Assembly (NCBI RefSeq): GCF_010384365.1
Contig: NZ_CP048397.1
Span: 7,507,683-7,571,682, forward strand
Direction of reading: 5' to 3'
From: Streptomyces sp. S4.7
Lineage (GTDB): Bacteria; Actinomycetota; Actinomycetes; Streptomycetales; Streptomycetaceae
Length of the DNA stretch: 64,000 nt
In this document: piece by piece, positions 45,260 through 54,334 of the stretch
Numbering within the stretch: position 1 is the stretch's first letter
How the letters are laid out: each line of letters begins with the position of its first letter
Notes under the pieces: generated by a model
The model's input: the letters and a program-made list of their open reading frames with translations, nothing else
The model's database searches: none
Told to the model about the DNA's origin: nothing
Position numbers and translations under genes: made by a program

Positions 45260-46441
45260 ATGCCCGCGCAGGCGCCCCACCGCCTCAGGCCGCTCCTTCG
45301 GAATCCTGACCCGGCCGTGGCGGACACCACCTCCTGGAGCGGCGGTACCGAGGCGCTGTTCCTGGCCTCCGCACGCCGGCTGGCCGGCCCCGTGCGGGGT
45401 GTCACGGTCGTGGTCATCAGCGCCTTCGGCCTCCTCGGGGTGCCGGAGCAGGCGCTGCCCCTGGGGTACGCGCTGTTCGGTCTGATGCTCGCCGGGGCCG
45501 CGGTGGACTGTTGGACAGGGCTCACCGGGCGGGCCCCGGTGCTGCCACTGGGTTGCGCCCTCCTACGGGTCGTAGCCGTCTGCGCCGGCCAGGACGCGCT
45601 GGGCGGAGCGACGAGCCTGTGGGCCCTGAACGTGCTGACCACCACGGCGATCACCCTCCAGTGGGAGTGGTCCCCGGTGGTGGCCGTGCCCTGCGTCGTG
45701 GGGCTTCTCGCCTTCGACCTGACCGTGATCGGCTCCGAGGCCATCGACACACTCGTGCCGCGCCTGGTCTTCGAGTGCTTCCTCGCCCGTCTGGGCTTCA
45801 TCCTGCTGCGCCGGTCGGGGCGGCGGGTCGACCAGTTGCGCCGCCGCAGTTCGGCACTGGCCCGCGCCGAGGCGCTGGCCGTGGCCCGGCACCGCCAGGA
45901 GCGGGAATACCTCGCGCTGCTCCACAACACGGCCGCCTCGACGTTCCTCATGGTGGCGGTGCGCGGCCAGGACGCCGATCCGGACGAGGTCGCCGCGTAC
46001 GCCCGCCGCGACCTCGCCATACTCACCGGCACGGCGGGCGAGTCCGCCGCGCAGGACAGCCCCGTGGACCTGCCGGTCTCTCTGCGTACTGTCCTGAGCC
46101 GCAGCCGGGTCGACGTCCATGTCCGTACCGAGGAGGCCGGCGGACCGGTACCCGCCTCGGTGGCCCTGGCCTTCGTCCGTGCGGTGCACGAGGCACTGGT
46201 CAACGTGCGGCGCCACGCCCGGACCGACTCTGCCTCGCTGAGCGTACGCCGGGACGGGAAGCGTGTCGTCGTGGTGGTCTCCGACGACGGAGTGGGCTTC
46301 GACCCGGCCGGGGTACTGCCCTCCCGGCGCGGCATCCGCGGCTCGATCATCGAACGGATGGCCGCCGCCGGCGGGTGCGCCACGGTCCGCTCGCGGCCCG
46401 GGGCGGGGACCTGTGCACGCCTGGAGTGGCCCGGTGACTGA
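45260..46441 (+). CDS. Sensor histidine kinase (NarL-type system)
   Basis: A protein of up to 393 residues with about five N-terminal membrane helices, a dimerisation helix with the phosphoacceptor in REYLALLHNTAASTFLMVAV (His about 222), and an HATPase domain: HEALVNVRRHARTD (N box), VVSDDGVGFDPAG and RRGIRGSIIERMAAAGG (G boxes). The phosphoacceptor context (LHN rather than LHD) is unusual. The ATG at 45260 overlaps the join with the SDR remnant; GTG 45317 is an alternative start. Its stop overlaps the next gene in GTGACTGA, so the three genes to 48,169 form one operon. Confidence 0.82.
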   Translation: MPAQAPHRLRPLLRNPDPAVADTTSWSGGTEALFLASARRLAGPVRGVTVVVISAFGLLGVPEQALPLGYALFGLMLAGAAVDCWTGLTGRAPVLPLGCALLRVVAVCAGQDALGGATSLWALNVLTTTAITLQWEWSPVVAVPCVVGLLAFDLTVIGSEAIDTLVPRLVFECFLARLGFILLRRSGRRVDQLRRRSSALARAEALAVARHRQEREYLALLHNTAASTFLMVAVRGQDADPDEVAAYARRDLAILTGTAGESAAQDSPVDLPVSLRTVLSRSRVDVHVRTEEAGGPVPASVALAFVRAVHEALVNVRRHARTDSASLSVRRDGKRVVVVVSDDGVGFDPAGVLPSRRGIRGSIIERMAAAGGCATVRSRPGAGTCARLEWPGD

Positions 46442-47525
46442 GCAGCGGCAAACGGCCACCGGGCACGTGTACGCGACGATGCGGATCGTCCTGGTCTGCG
46501 CCACGGCCGTCCTGCTGTTCGGCCTGTCCCTGCGCCCGTTGCTGGAAGAGGACTACCGTCACCCGGCCCTGGCCGTATGCGCCTTCGCCGTCCTGGCCGG
46601 CGTCACGGGCGCCGGCTCCTGGTGGGCGCTCAGGCGCAGGCCCCTGCCCGTCGCGCTCATGGTGGCGGGCACCCTGCTCGTCCTCGCTGCCGCGACCGCG
46701 GCCACCGTGGCCGTCTCACCCGAGCGGCGTTTCCAGGCACCCGAGTGGTCCTTCGGCCTGGCGGGCTGGTACGTCCTGCTGCTGTTGCTGGACCGGGTCC
46801 GGGTCCTGGTCACCGTCCTGGCCGCGCACACGGCGATGAGCGCGGGGCTGTTCCTGATCGCGGGCACGCCCGACCGCGCCGCCCTCGGCGCGGCCGGCGC
46901 CGCCACCTTCAGCGCGGTCAGCGTGCAGTTGGCCGTCGTCGTGATCACGGGGGTGCTGTGCGGGCGCAGCCGGGAGGCGGCGGAGGCGGCCGAGGAACGC
47001 GACCGGCTGCTGACCAGGATGCTCGCGGCGCACCAGTGGCGGGAAAGGCAACGCCACCTGTTCGCCGCACAGTTGGGCACGGTCCTGCCGCTGCTCGCCG
47101 CTCTGGCCGACGAGGTCACCGATCCGCGCGACGAGGACACCCGGCGGCAGTGCGCCCTGACGGCCACACAGTTGCGCCGCCTCTTCGCGCAGAACGACGA
47201 CGTACCCGACCCTCTGGTCCACGAGGTCACCGCCTGCGTCGATGTGGCCGAACGGCGAGGTGTGGACGTGTCCTTCGCCGTCAGCGGTGCAGCCGTCGAA
47301 CTGCCCCTCCACATCCGCCAAGAGCTGACAGGGCCACTGGTGACAGCATTGTCGGCGGCACGACGGCGTGCCAGAGTGAGTGTGCTGCGCACCGAGGAGG
47401 AAGTGCGCATCGCCGTGATCGCCGACGCCCGAGCGGTGGCCGCCACCACCTCCACCGGGCCGGTCGAGGTTGAATACGGCCGGTACGGGCAATTCCAGCG
47501 CTTGGAGACGCGATGGCGGAAGTGA
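46434..47525 (+). CDS. Degenerate kinase-like membrane partner of the two-component system
   Basis: A 363-residue protein with about six membrane helices, then a helical segment (ERDRLLTRMLAAHQWRERQR, LGTVLPLLAALADEV) where a kinase would have its phosphoacceptor. No clear conserved His is in place, and the C-terminal part lacks the N, G1 and G2 ATP-binding boxes. It resembles a kinase that has lost catalysis, perhaps a sensor or allosteric partner of the upstream kinase. Both junctions overlap (8 bp upstream, 13 bp downstream), indicating translational coupling. Confidence 0.65.
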   Translation: MTEQRQTATGHVYATMRIVLVCATAVLLFGLSLRPLLEEDYRHPALAVCAFAVLAGVTGAGSWWALRRRPLPVALMVAGTLLVLAAATAATVAVSPERRFQAPEWSFGLAGWYVLLLLLDRVRVLVTVLAAHTAMSAGLFLIAGTPDRAALGAAGAATFSAVSVQLAVVVITGVLCGRSREAAEAAEERDRLLTRMLAAHQWRERQRHLFAAQLGTVLPLLAALADEVTDPRDEDTRRQCALTATQLRRLFAQNDDVPDPLVHEVTACVDVAERRGVDVSFAVSGAAVELPLHIRQELTGPLVTALSAARRRARVSVLRTEEEVRIAVIADARAVAATTSTGPVEVEYGRYGQFQRLETRWRK

Positions 47526-48169
47526 CCGGGCTGACCGCGGTCATCATCGACGACCACCCCGCGGTACGGGCCGGGATCGCGCAGTGGCTGGCGGCGGGCA
47601 CGCCGCCGATCCGGGTCGCCGCCTCAAGCGAGAACGTCCGGGCCGCCTGGACCGGCGAAGGCGTCGACGCCGACGTGGTGATCCTCGACCTGCACCTGGG
47701 CGGGCCCGTACCCGCGATGGGTGAGCTGCGCAGGCTGACCGAGGCGGGACGGCGGCTCGTGGTCTATTCGATGCGCGCGGACGACGACACCGCCCTGCAG
47801 TGCCTGGAGTTGGGGGCGCTGAGCTACCTGACCAAGGCCGAGGGTGCCGAGCATCTCCTGGAGGCCGCCGTGATGGCGGCGGCGGGCCGTGCCTACACCC
47901 CGCCCTCGCTGGCAGGCGCGCTGGCCGGAGACCGCTCGGCAACCCGCCCCAGTCTCTCGGCCCGCGAGACCGAGGTGCTGATCGAATGGTTCCAGTCCGA
48001 GTCGAAAGCGTTCGTCGGCCGGCGCCTCGGCATATCCCCGCACACGGTGAACACCCATCTCGAACACATCCGCGTCAAATACGCGATGAGCGGCAGACAG
48101 GCCCCGACCAAAGCCGCACTCCTGGCACGGGCAATCCAGGAGGGACTGATCGGCCTGGACGACCTGTGA
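47513..48169 (+). CDS. NarL/LuxR-type response regulator
   Basis: A 218-residue regulator. The receiver domain has IIDDHPAVRAG (acidic pocket), VVILDLHLGG (phosphoacceptor Asp about 63), VVYSMRADDD and SYLTKAEGAEHL (Lys switch). The C-terminal LuxR-type HTH reads LSARETEVLIEWFQSESKAF, ISPHTVNTHLEHIRVKY. It is the output of the two upstream sensor genes. Targets are unknown. Confidence 0.9.
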   Translation: MAEVTGLTAVIIDDHPAVRAGIAQWLAAGTPPIRVAASSENVRAAWTGEGVDADVVILDLHLGGPVPAMGELRRLTEAGRRLVVYSMRADDDTALQCLELGALSYLTKAEGAEHLLEAAVMAAAGRAYTPPSLAGALAGDRSATRPSLSARETEVLIEWFQSESKAFVGRRLGISPHTVNTHLEHIRVKYAMSGRQAPTKAALLARAIQEGLIGLDDL

Positions 48170-48363
48170 GGGAAATGCCTCGTCCCGCACCAAAGGGTTC
48201 GCGCAGGCCGCCGGCCCATCCAACCTGCAGTATCGCCATCACTTGATCTCGATCCGGGGCCGCCGCGGACCGCGACGTGGACGGAGCGGCTGTCCGGCCT
48301 GGCTGACCGGTGCTCGATGACGACATGAGCGGGACGGTGATCGAGCTCTCTCCTGCCTTCACG

Positions 48364-48406
48364 CACAGGGCCACGGCCACCCCTTGGGGGCGGCCGTGGC
48401 CCTGTG
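48364..48406 (+). terminator. Strong hairpin after the two-component operon
   Basis: A perfect 15-bp stem (48364-48378 with 48392-48406) and a 13-nt loop, in the 322-bp gap between the response regulator and the SMI1-like gene. No U-run. The rest of this gap holds no supported gene. Confidence 0.55.
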
Positions 48407-48491
48407 CTCGTGCAGCTACGGCATCGTGGTGTCTGTGGTCTCCTGGTCCCGGTCGATTCACCTTGTCAGACGTGTGGGGCAGGATGGCGCC

Positions 48492-49124
48492 ATGGCACAG
48501 CTGATCTTGCCCCCGTCGGAATCCTGGCGCCTGATCGACGCCTGGCTGGCGGCGCACGTGGCCTCCGATTTCGCACACCTCGATCCACCAGCGACACCGG
48601 ACGAGATTCGACACGCAGAGCGGATTCCCGGCGCCCGAGTCCCCGGTGATCTCGCTGAGTCCCTGCAATGCCACAACGGCGTGAGCACCTGGACAACCAT
48701 CCTGCCGGAGCAGTCCCCCCTCGCCTTGAACGGCATCGTGGAGCAGTGGCAGACCTGCATGGACGTCGCGGCAGAGAACGACGGACTGACCCCGCGCCCC
48801 TGGGAGGACGAGCCTTGGTGGCACCCACTCTGGGTTCCCTGGGCTGAGAGCGCCGATGGCGCGGCACAGATCATCGACCAACGTCCCGGACCTGACATGG
48901 GACGCCTCGGCTGGGCAGGCCACAGCGGTGGCGGTGACTTCACTGAATCCTGGCCCGACCTGGCGAGCCTTCTCCACGCGGTCGCGCAAGCGCTTCATCA
49001 AGGCGGAGACGTCCGCGGGCCGCACCCCTACCTCACCACGCAAGGTGGGATGTGGTGGGACGAAGAGGGCTGCCGCGAGCTGCATGGTCACCCGCTGAAG
49101 GCCGCCCCGATCGGGCTGCCCTGA
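48492..49124 (+). CDS. SMI1/KNR4-family protein
   Basis: A 210-residue protein with the family pattern: LDPPATPDEIRHAERIPGAR and VPGDLAESLQCHNGVSTW near the start, PWEDEPWWHPLWVPWAESAD in the middle, and GRLGWAGHSGGGDFTESWPD, LASLLHAVAQAL at the end. Many SMI1/KNR4 proteins are immunity proteins against polymorphic toxins. No toxin gene is adjacent, so it may be an orphan immunity gene or a housekeeping member of the family. Confidence 0.78.
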   Translation: MAQLILPPSESWRLIDAWLAAHVASDFAHLDPPATPDEIRHAERIPGARVPGDLAESLQCHNGVSTWTTILPEQSPLALNGIVEQWQTCMDVAAENDGLTPRPWEDEPWWHPLWVPWAESADGAAQIIDQRPGPDMGRLGWAGHSGGGDFTESWPDLASLLHAVAQALHQGGDVRGPHPYLTTQGGMWWDEEGCRELHGHPLKAAPIGLP

Positions 49125-49387
49125 CTGTTCCCGTCGCAGACCGCTACCCGACTGCTCCTACTTCTCGCGGGCATTCCCAAGGTGTCTGACCCACGGTCGT
49201 TCTCACAACGCATCGACAAACGTTCTACGTGGACGTCACTGACTGGCTCCGGCCCGCGAACGAGCGCGATGTGTCCATCGGGCAGTGCCGTCAGGACGAG
49301 GCTCACTCCACGTTCTTGTCACCCTTTCCGTGGAGGCGTTGCGGAGAATGCTGTCCAACTCACCTACGAGGTACGGAGGGACCAGGT

Positions 49388-49426
49388 CGCGGCCCCGCAC
49401 CGGGGGCGACAGGGGGCGGGGCCGCG
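49388..49426 (-). terminator. Hairpin after the putative sortase substrate gene
   Basis: A perfect 11-bp stem (49388-49398 with 49416-49426), 16 bases past the stop codon in the minus direction. No U-run. The remaining gap 49,125-49,387 shows nothing else. Confidence 0.6.
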
Positions 49427-49441
49427 CGCGTCGTCAGTCCG

Positions 49442-50698
49442 TCAGCTGTCGTGCCGCGCCCGGCGACGGCGTACGACGAGGATGGTGCCCGCGCCCGTGA
49501 CGACCGCTGCGGCGGCCGCGCCCGCGATCGGGAGAGTGGGGGAGGAGGCGCCGGTCGTCGCGAGGTTGCCGCCTGTCGTGGCCGTACCGGCACCGCCGGC
49601 CGACGACGGTCCGCCCGTCGAACCCGTCGAGCCCGTCGAGCCCGTCGAGCCGGTGGAACCGCCGCTTGACCCGCCGGTCGAGCCGGAGCCACCGTCCGTG
49701 CCGCCGGTCGTACCGCCCGTCGCGCCTGTCTCCCCGCCGGTGACCTCCAGCGTGATGGGGGCCGTGTCATTGGTCTTGTCGGGGTCGAACGGCAGCTTCC
49801 TGTTGCTCAACGCCACCGAGCCCTTGGCGCCCGCCACCTTCTTGTCGATCTTCAACTTGAAGGTGAAGGTCGCCGTCTCGAGGTGTTCCTGCGGGCGGGT
49901 CGTGAGGCCGCAGTTGTACACCTTGCCCTTGGCCTTGCAGTAGAAGTCGGGCTTGACGACCGACGTTCCGGCGGGAAGCGTGACCAGGACGGAGGTCCAC
50001 GGAGTCTCCGGCCTCGACCAGACCCAGCCAGGGCCGGTGTTGGTGAAAGTCACCTTCATCGTCACCGTGTCGCCGGGCTTCCCCCGCAACGCCGCGCCCG
50101 TCACCTTGTAGTCGGCCGTGTTGACCGACGTGACGGGCACCCTGAACCGGTCCGTGGACCCCGTACCCCCGGTCGGCGACTCGATCAGTTCGATCTCCGG
50201 TGCGGTGCCCGGAACCGGATTGCTGTTCTCGTCCGGTGACGGCTCGTAATCCGTGACGGTCACCCATATCTCGTCGTCGAAGGCGTGCTTCTCGGCCTTG
50301 ACGGCGAACGGCTTCTGCGGCTTGTAGGCGACGCCCGGCTTCACCGCCTTGTCGAACGCGCATATCGCGATCCACCGCTCGGGCATCTCGTCGTACGCAC
50401 CGACGTACTGCTTCTGGCAGTTGGAGGGAACCTCCGGGAAGGCGAGACCCCGGGTGGCGGTGTACTTGATCCACACCTTCTCGACGGTCGTGGTGCCGTT
50501 GTTCACCACGGTGACCGGCAGATCGACCGGGCTCCCCGGTTTCACTCCGGTGATCGGCTTGATGTCTCCGAGGGCCAGGGAAGGCGGCGTCTCGTCGCCC
50601 ACGGCAGCGGGAGTGGCGCCCAGCGCGACAAGCCCGGCGGCACCGAGGGTGGCGATGGCGGAACGGGGGACGCGGCGTCGGTACGGCGGGGTCGGCAT
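49442..50698 (-). CDS. Secreted protein with LAxTG sortase signal
   Basis: A 418-residue protein: signal peptide (SAIATLGAAGLVALGATPAA), two extracellular beta-rich segments with CARDB/DUF11-like phrasing (VDLPVTVVNNGTTTVEKVWI near 60; VTMKVTFTNTGPGWVWS near 205), a long Gly/Ser/Thr linker, then LATTG followed by a hydrophobic helix and RRRRAR at the end. That C-terminus fits the class E sortase signal used for cell-wall anchoring in streptomycetes. The linker codes for repeated GST triplets that could vary in length. Binding partners unknown. Start ATG at 50698 places the signal peptide normally. Confidence 0.82.
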   Translation of the reverse strand: MPTPPYRRRVPRSAIATLGAAGLVALGATPAAVGDETPPSLALGDIKPITGVKPGSPVDLPVTVVNNGTTTVEKVWIKYTATRGLAFPEVPSNCQKQYVGAYDEMPERWIAICAFDKAVKPGVAYKPQKPFAVKAEKHAFDDEIWVTVTDYEPSPDENSNPVPGTAPEIELIESPTGGTGSTDRFRVPVTSVNTADYKVTGAALRGKPGDTVTMKVTFTNTGPGWVWSRPETPWTSVLVTLPAGTSVVKPDFYCKAKGKVYNCGLTTRPQEHLETATFTFKLKIDKKVAGAKGSVALSNRKLPFDPDKTNDTAPITLEVTGGETGATGGTTGGTDGGSGSTGGSSGGSTGSTGSTGSTGSTGGPSSAGGAGTATTGGNLATTGASSPTLPIAGAAAAAVVTGAGTILVVRRRRARHDS

Positions 50699-51017
50699 TG
50701 ACGGAATCCTCTGTCGAGACAGCGCTGAGCGTAAGGCGTTCAGCGGAACGGCCACCTGTACCCCCTAGACACTTACCGGCCCCGAACAGTTGCACGTGTC
50801 GGGCCGGATTGGGGTAGGCGCGGTTCCTGCGGGAGGCGTACGCCTTACCGGCCCGCACACGATCGGCCCCTTCAGCGAGGCCGCCGCCCTGCTGGACGCA
50901 CCTCGCCACCGCCGAGCAGCACCGGATCGGACGGAGGCGAGCCGGCCTGCTCGGATCTCGCGGATCCGGCGCTGCGGGCGGCGAAAGAAGACGCACGGCG
51001 CCACGGAGCGAACGCGT

Positions 51018-51659
51018 TCAGGCCCGGTGGCAGACTCTCTCGACCAGGGTCTGCCAGCTGTCCCCGAGCGGGCGGGCGCGCCGCTCGAAGGCGGCGTCTG
51101 CCTCGGCGCTCGGCTCGGGGCCGGTCCCCGGCAGCGCCAGGAAGATCATGAAAGGGCCTTCGAGGGCGCTGGTGAGCTGGATGGTCAGGCTGTTGAGGTC
51201 GGCGACGCCGGTGCCCGCCTGGCCGAGCAGCATGCGGATATGGGCCTGGGTGAAGGCGCTGCCCCCCTCGGCGGGAACAGGCCGGTGGTGGTCCAGGGCG
51301 GAACGGACGATCGTGATGTGGCTTGTGAGGAAGGCGATGCGGGCCCGGCCGTAGGCGACCATCCGCTCCAGGGGGCTCGCGCCGGGGCCGAGCGGAGGCG
51401 GGCCGGCCAGGACCTCGCGCTGGAAGGCGTGCTCGTCGTCGTCGAGCAGGGCGTGGAAGATACCGGCGCGGGTGCCGAAGCGGCGGTAGACGGTGCCTTT
51501 GCCCAGACCGGCGCCTTCGGCGAGGCCGTCCATGGTGACCTTGTCCGCCCCCAGCTCGGCAACCATCTCGCGGGCCACCGCCAGGAGCTGCTCCCGGTTG
51601 CGGGCGGCGTCGGCGCGCTCGGCGCGCGGCCGTCCAAGAGACAGGGGCGTTCGATCCAT
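51018..51659 (-). CDS. TetR-family regulator
   Basis: A 213-residue protein with HTH (RNREQLLAVAREMVAELGAD, then LAEGAGLGKGTVYRRFGTRA) and a ligand domain of the SACE_7040-like/AcrR kind. It is divergent from a DoxX-family gene that leads a three-gene redox operon, and it is likely the repressor of that operon. Confidence 0.87.
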   Translation of the reverse strand: MDRTPLSLGRPRAERADAARNREQLLAVAREMVAELGADKVTMDGLAEGAGLGKGTVYRRFGTRAGIFHALLDDDEHAFQREVLAGPPPLGPGASPLERMVAYGRARIAFLTSHITIVRSALDHHRPVPAEGGSAFTQAHIRMLLGQAGTGVADLNSLTIQLTSALEGPFMIFLALPGTGPEPSAEADAAFERRARPLGDSWQTLVERVCHRA

Positions 51660-51698
51660 ACGGCAAATCTATCCCCGCTTCGCGATCTGTCCGGGCGG

Positions 51699-51713
51699 CC
51701 GGAATATAACCGG
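51699..51713. promoter_or_regulatory. Possible operator between TetR and DoxX genes
   Basis: CCGG-N7-CCGG inverted arms with an AT-rich centre lie in the 192-bp divergent gap. The arms are only four bases, so this is a weak candidate. Confidence 0.25.
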
Positions 51714-51851
51714 GGTGGAGTCCGCTTATGCTGTCCGAGGCTTCGCCACCGGCTCCTCGCCCCGGGCTCTGCACCCTCCATCGCAGCGCTCGGTGCGCGG
51801 CGCCCCGCGCCCGGCCACGTCCCCTCCCGTCGAACGAAATCGGACTCCGAC

Positions 51852-52223
51852 ATGAATGTCCTCCTCTGGATCCTGCAGGCCCTGCTCGCCGCCGGGATGC
51901 TCGCCGCCGGCGGCGGCAAGCTCGCCCAGCCCTACGGGAAGACCGCCGAGTCGATGGCCTGGGCCAAGAGCTTCAGCGCGGGCCAGGTCAAGACCATCGC
52001 CGCACTGGAGGTGCTGGCCGCGCTCGGCCTGATCCTCCCGGCGGCGACCGGCATCGCCACCGTGCTCACGCCGCTCGCGGCCGTCGGCGTCGCACTGATC
52101 ATGATCGGTGCGGTGATCACCCACGCCCGCCGCGGCGAATGGCCGAACGTCGGCGGCAACATCGCCCTGCTCGCCATCGCGATCGTCATCGCCTGGGGCC
52201 GCTTCGGCCCGTACGCCTGGTAA
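51852..52223 (+). CDS. DoxX-family membrane protein
   Basis: A 123-residue protein with four hydrophobic helices (VLLWILQALLAAGMLAAGGG, IAALEVLAALGLILPAATGI, LTPLAAVGVALIMIGAVITH, GGNIALLAIAIVIAWGRF), as in DoxX-like proteins. It leads a set with an LLM oxidoreductase and an NADP-binding protein and is divergent from a TetR gene. A role in redox or thiol stress is a family-level guess. Confidence 0.85.
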   Translation: MNVLLWILQALLAAGMLAAGGGKLAQPYGKTAESMAWAKSFSAGQVKTIAALEVLAALGLILPAATGIATVLTPLAAVGVALIMIGAVITHARRGEWPNVGGNIALLAIAIVIAWGRFGPYAW

Positions 52224-52275
52224 GCCGCCCGAAAGCTTCCCCCTACCCAGTTCCTCCTCCGAAACGGAGCCCGCC

Positions 52276-53319
52276 ATGTCGGCCGTCACGCGCGACGTCC
52301 TCTTCGGCCTCGACACCTTCGGCGACGTCCCCCAGGACGACCAGGGCCGTCCCGTCTCCTACGCCCGCGCGATCCGGCAGGTCGTGGACGAGGCCGTGCT
52401 CGCCGACTCCATCGGGGTCGACGCGCTCGCGCTCGGCGAGCACCACCGGCCCGAATACGCCGTCTCCACGCCCGAGACGGTGCTGGCGGGCATCGCCACC
52501 CGTACCGAGCGGATCCGGCTCACCGCCGGTGTCACCGTGCTCAGCTCGGACGATCCGGTACGCGTCCACTAGCGGTTCTCGACCCTGGACGCGCTCTCGA
52601 ACGGCCGCGCCGAGGTCATCCTGGGCCGGGGCTCGTTCACCGAGTCCTTCCCGCTGTTCGGCTACGACCTGGCCGACTACGACGTGCTCTTCGAGGAGAA
52701 GCTGAACCTGTTCGTCCAGCTGCTGGAGGAGAAGCCGGTCACCTGGGAGGGCACCCGGCGTGCCGCGCTGCAGAACGCGGACGTCTTCCCCAAGACCGAG
52801 TCCGGGCGCCTGCCCACCTGGGTCGGGGTCGGCGGCTCCCCGCAGTCGGTGATCCGCACCGCGCACTACGGGCTGCCGCTCGTGCTCGCGATCATTGGCG
52901 GCGACCCGTCCCGCTTCACCCGCTACATCGACCTCTACCAGCGCGCCGCCGAGCAGTTCGGGACCACCGCGCACCCGGTCGGCATGCACTCCCCGGGGTT
53001 CGTCGCCGACACCGACGAAGAGGCCCGTGCCCTGCACTGGCCGCACTTCAAGATCGTCCGTGACACGATCGGGGCCCTGCGCGGCTGGCCGCCGGTCACC
53101 CGGAGCGAGTACGAGGCCGAGCTCGAACACGGCTCGATGTACGTCGGCGCCCCCCGGACCGTCGCCCGCAAGATGGCCGTCGCCATCAAGCAACTCGGCG
53201 TCGGCCGGTTCGACCTCGTCTACACCAGCGGCGCCCAGCCGGTCAGCGCCCGGCTGCGGGCGGTCGAGCTGTACGGCACCGAGGTCATCCCGATGGTCCG
53301 CGAACTGCTGGCCGGCTGA
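52276..53319 (+). pseudogene. LLM-class flavin oxidoreductase with an in-frame stop
   Basis: The frame from ATG 52276 to 53319 encodes a complete bacterial-luciferase-like protein of 347 residues (ALALGEHHRPEYAVSTPETV, LSNGRAEVILGRGSFTESFP, TWVGVGGSPQSVIRTAHYGL) except that codon 99 (52570-52572) is TAG. The family has Gln there (VRVHQRFSTLDALSNGRAEV), so a CAG to TAG change is the likely cause. No other damage is visible, so it is a recent mutation, a base-call error, or a suppressible amber. The C-terminal part could only be made by reinitiation. Confidence 0.85.
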
Positions 53320-53349
53320 ACGCGGTTGACCGCAGCAAAGGAGTACGCA

Positions 53350-54054
53350 ATGAGCACTCGCCCGCTTGCGACGATCGGCATCCTGGGCGCCGGCAAGGTC
53401 GGCACGGTGCTGGCCCGCCTTGCCGTCGCGACCGGCCACCGGGTCCGGATCGCGGGCTCGGGCGCACCGGAGCGCATCGCCCTCACCGTGGAGGTTCTCG
53501 CCCCGGGCGCCGAGCCCGTCACCGCCGAACGGGCCGCCGCCGAGGCCGACCTCGTCATCCTCGCCCTGCCCCTCGGCAAATACCGCAGTGTCCCGGTGGA
53601 GGCCTTGCGCGGCAAGCTCGTCGTCGACGCGATGAACTACTGGTGGGAGGTGGACGGAATCCGCGACGACCTCACCGACCCGAGCACCTCCTCCAGCGAG
53701 CTCGTCCAGGCCCACCTGCCCGGCTCCCACGTCGTGAAAGCCTTCAACCACATGGGCTACCACGACCTGGAGGACGGCGCCCGCCCCGACCTCACCATTG
53801 GGGCGCCCGGCCGCCGCGCCATCGCCGTCGCCGGTGACGCCCCCCAGGCCGTGGCCACCGTCACCGCGCTGGTGGATGCCCTCGGCTTCGATCCGGTCGA
53901 GGCCGGAGCGCTCGCCGAAGGGGTACGCATGGAGCCCGGCACCCCGGTCTTCGGCGCGAACACCCCAGCACCGCAACTGCGCGAACTGCTAAGGCAGTTC
54001 CCGGACTCCAAGCGCGGCCGGGCGGCGGCGACCTCCCGTGCCACCGCCGCCTGA
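53350..54054 (+). CDS. NADPH-dependent F420 reductase-like dinucleotide-binding protein
   Basis: A 234-residue protein: Rossmann motif IGILGAGKVGTVLARLA at the N-terminus, a phosphate-recognising GSGAPERIAL region, LVILALPLGKY, VVDAMNYWWEVDG and HVVKAFNHMGYHDLEDGA, as in the NADPH:F420 oxidoreductase-like/NADP_oxidoreductase_2 family. It lies 30 bases after the LLM oxidoreductase gene; the pair suggests an F420- or flavin-linked reduction. Confidence 0.83.
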   Translation: MSTRPLATIGILGAGKVGTVLARLAVATGHRVRIAGSGAPERIALTVEVLAPGAEPVTAERAAAEADLVILALPLGKYRSVPVEALRGKLVVDAMNYWWEVDGIRDDLTDPSTSSSELVQAHLPGSHVVKAFNHMGYHDLEDGARPDLTIGAPGRRAIAVAGDAPQAVATVTALVDALGFDPVEAGALAEGVRMEPGTPVFGANTPAPQLRELLRQFPDSKRGRAAATSRATAA

Positions 54055-54079
54055 CCGAGCTGGATAGGGCGTTGGGCCC

Positions 54080-54280
54080 TTGGCCGATCCGGGCGCGGGC
54101 GCAACGCACCTCCCGTTCTCCGTGCCGGCCGAGGCCACATGGGCGGTGCCCATCGCTCCGGTGCTCATCCGCGTGCTGCGTGAACACGTGCGACAGTTCG
54201 GCGTCGCACCGGACGGCCGACTCCTGCGCAACGCCGCGGAAAGGTACGACGACGGCGTGCGGCAGTCCGCCTCCGGCTAG
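54080..54280 (+). pseudogene. Tyrosine recombinase (integrase) remnant
   Basis: A 66-residue frame. VPIAPVLIRVLREHVRQFGV and APDGRLLRN match the segment that follows the first catalytic Arg region of actinobacterial phage/ICE integrases, commonly VPLPPELVxLLRxHxxxFGTAPDGRLF. Nothing of the catalytic box II remains. The remnant lies close to the IS element and the repeat-bearing gene, so this is a former insertion site. Confidence 0.55.
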
Positions 54281-54334
54281 CAGCCGGGTGCGCAACCCGG
54301 AAGACCGTTCGAGGCCGGAAGAAAAGGGGCAAGT

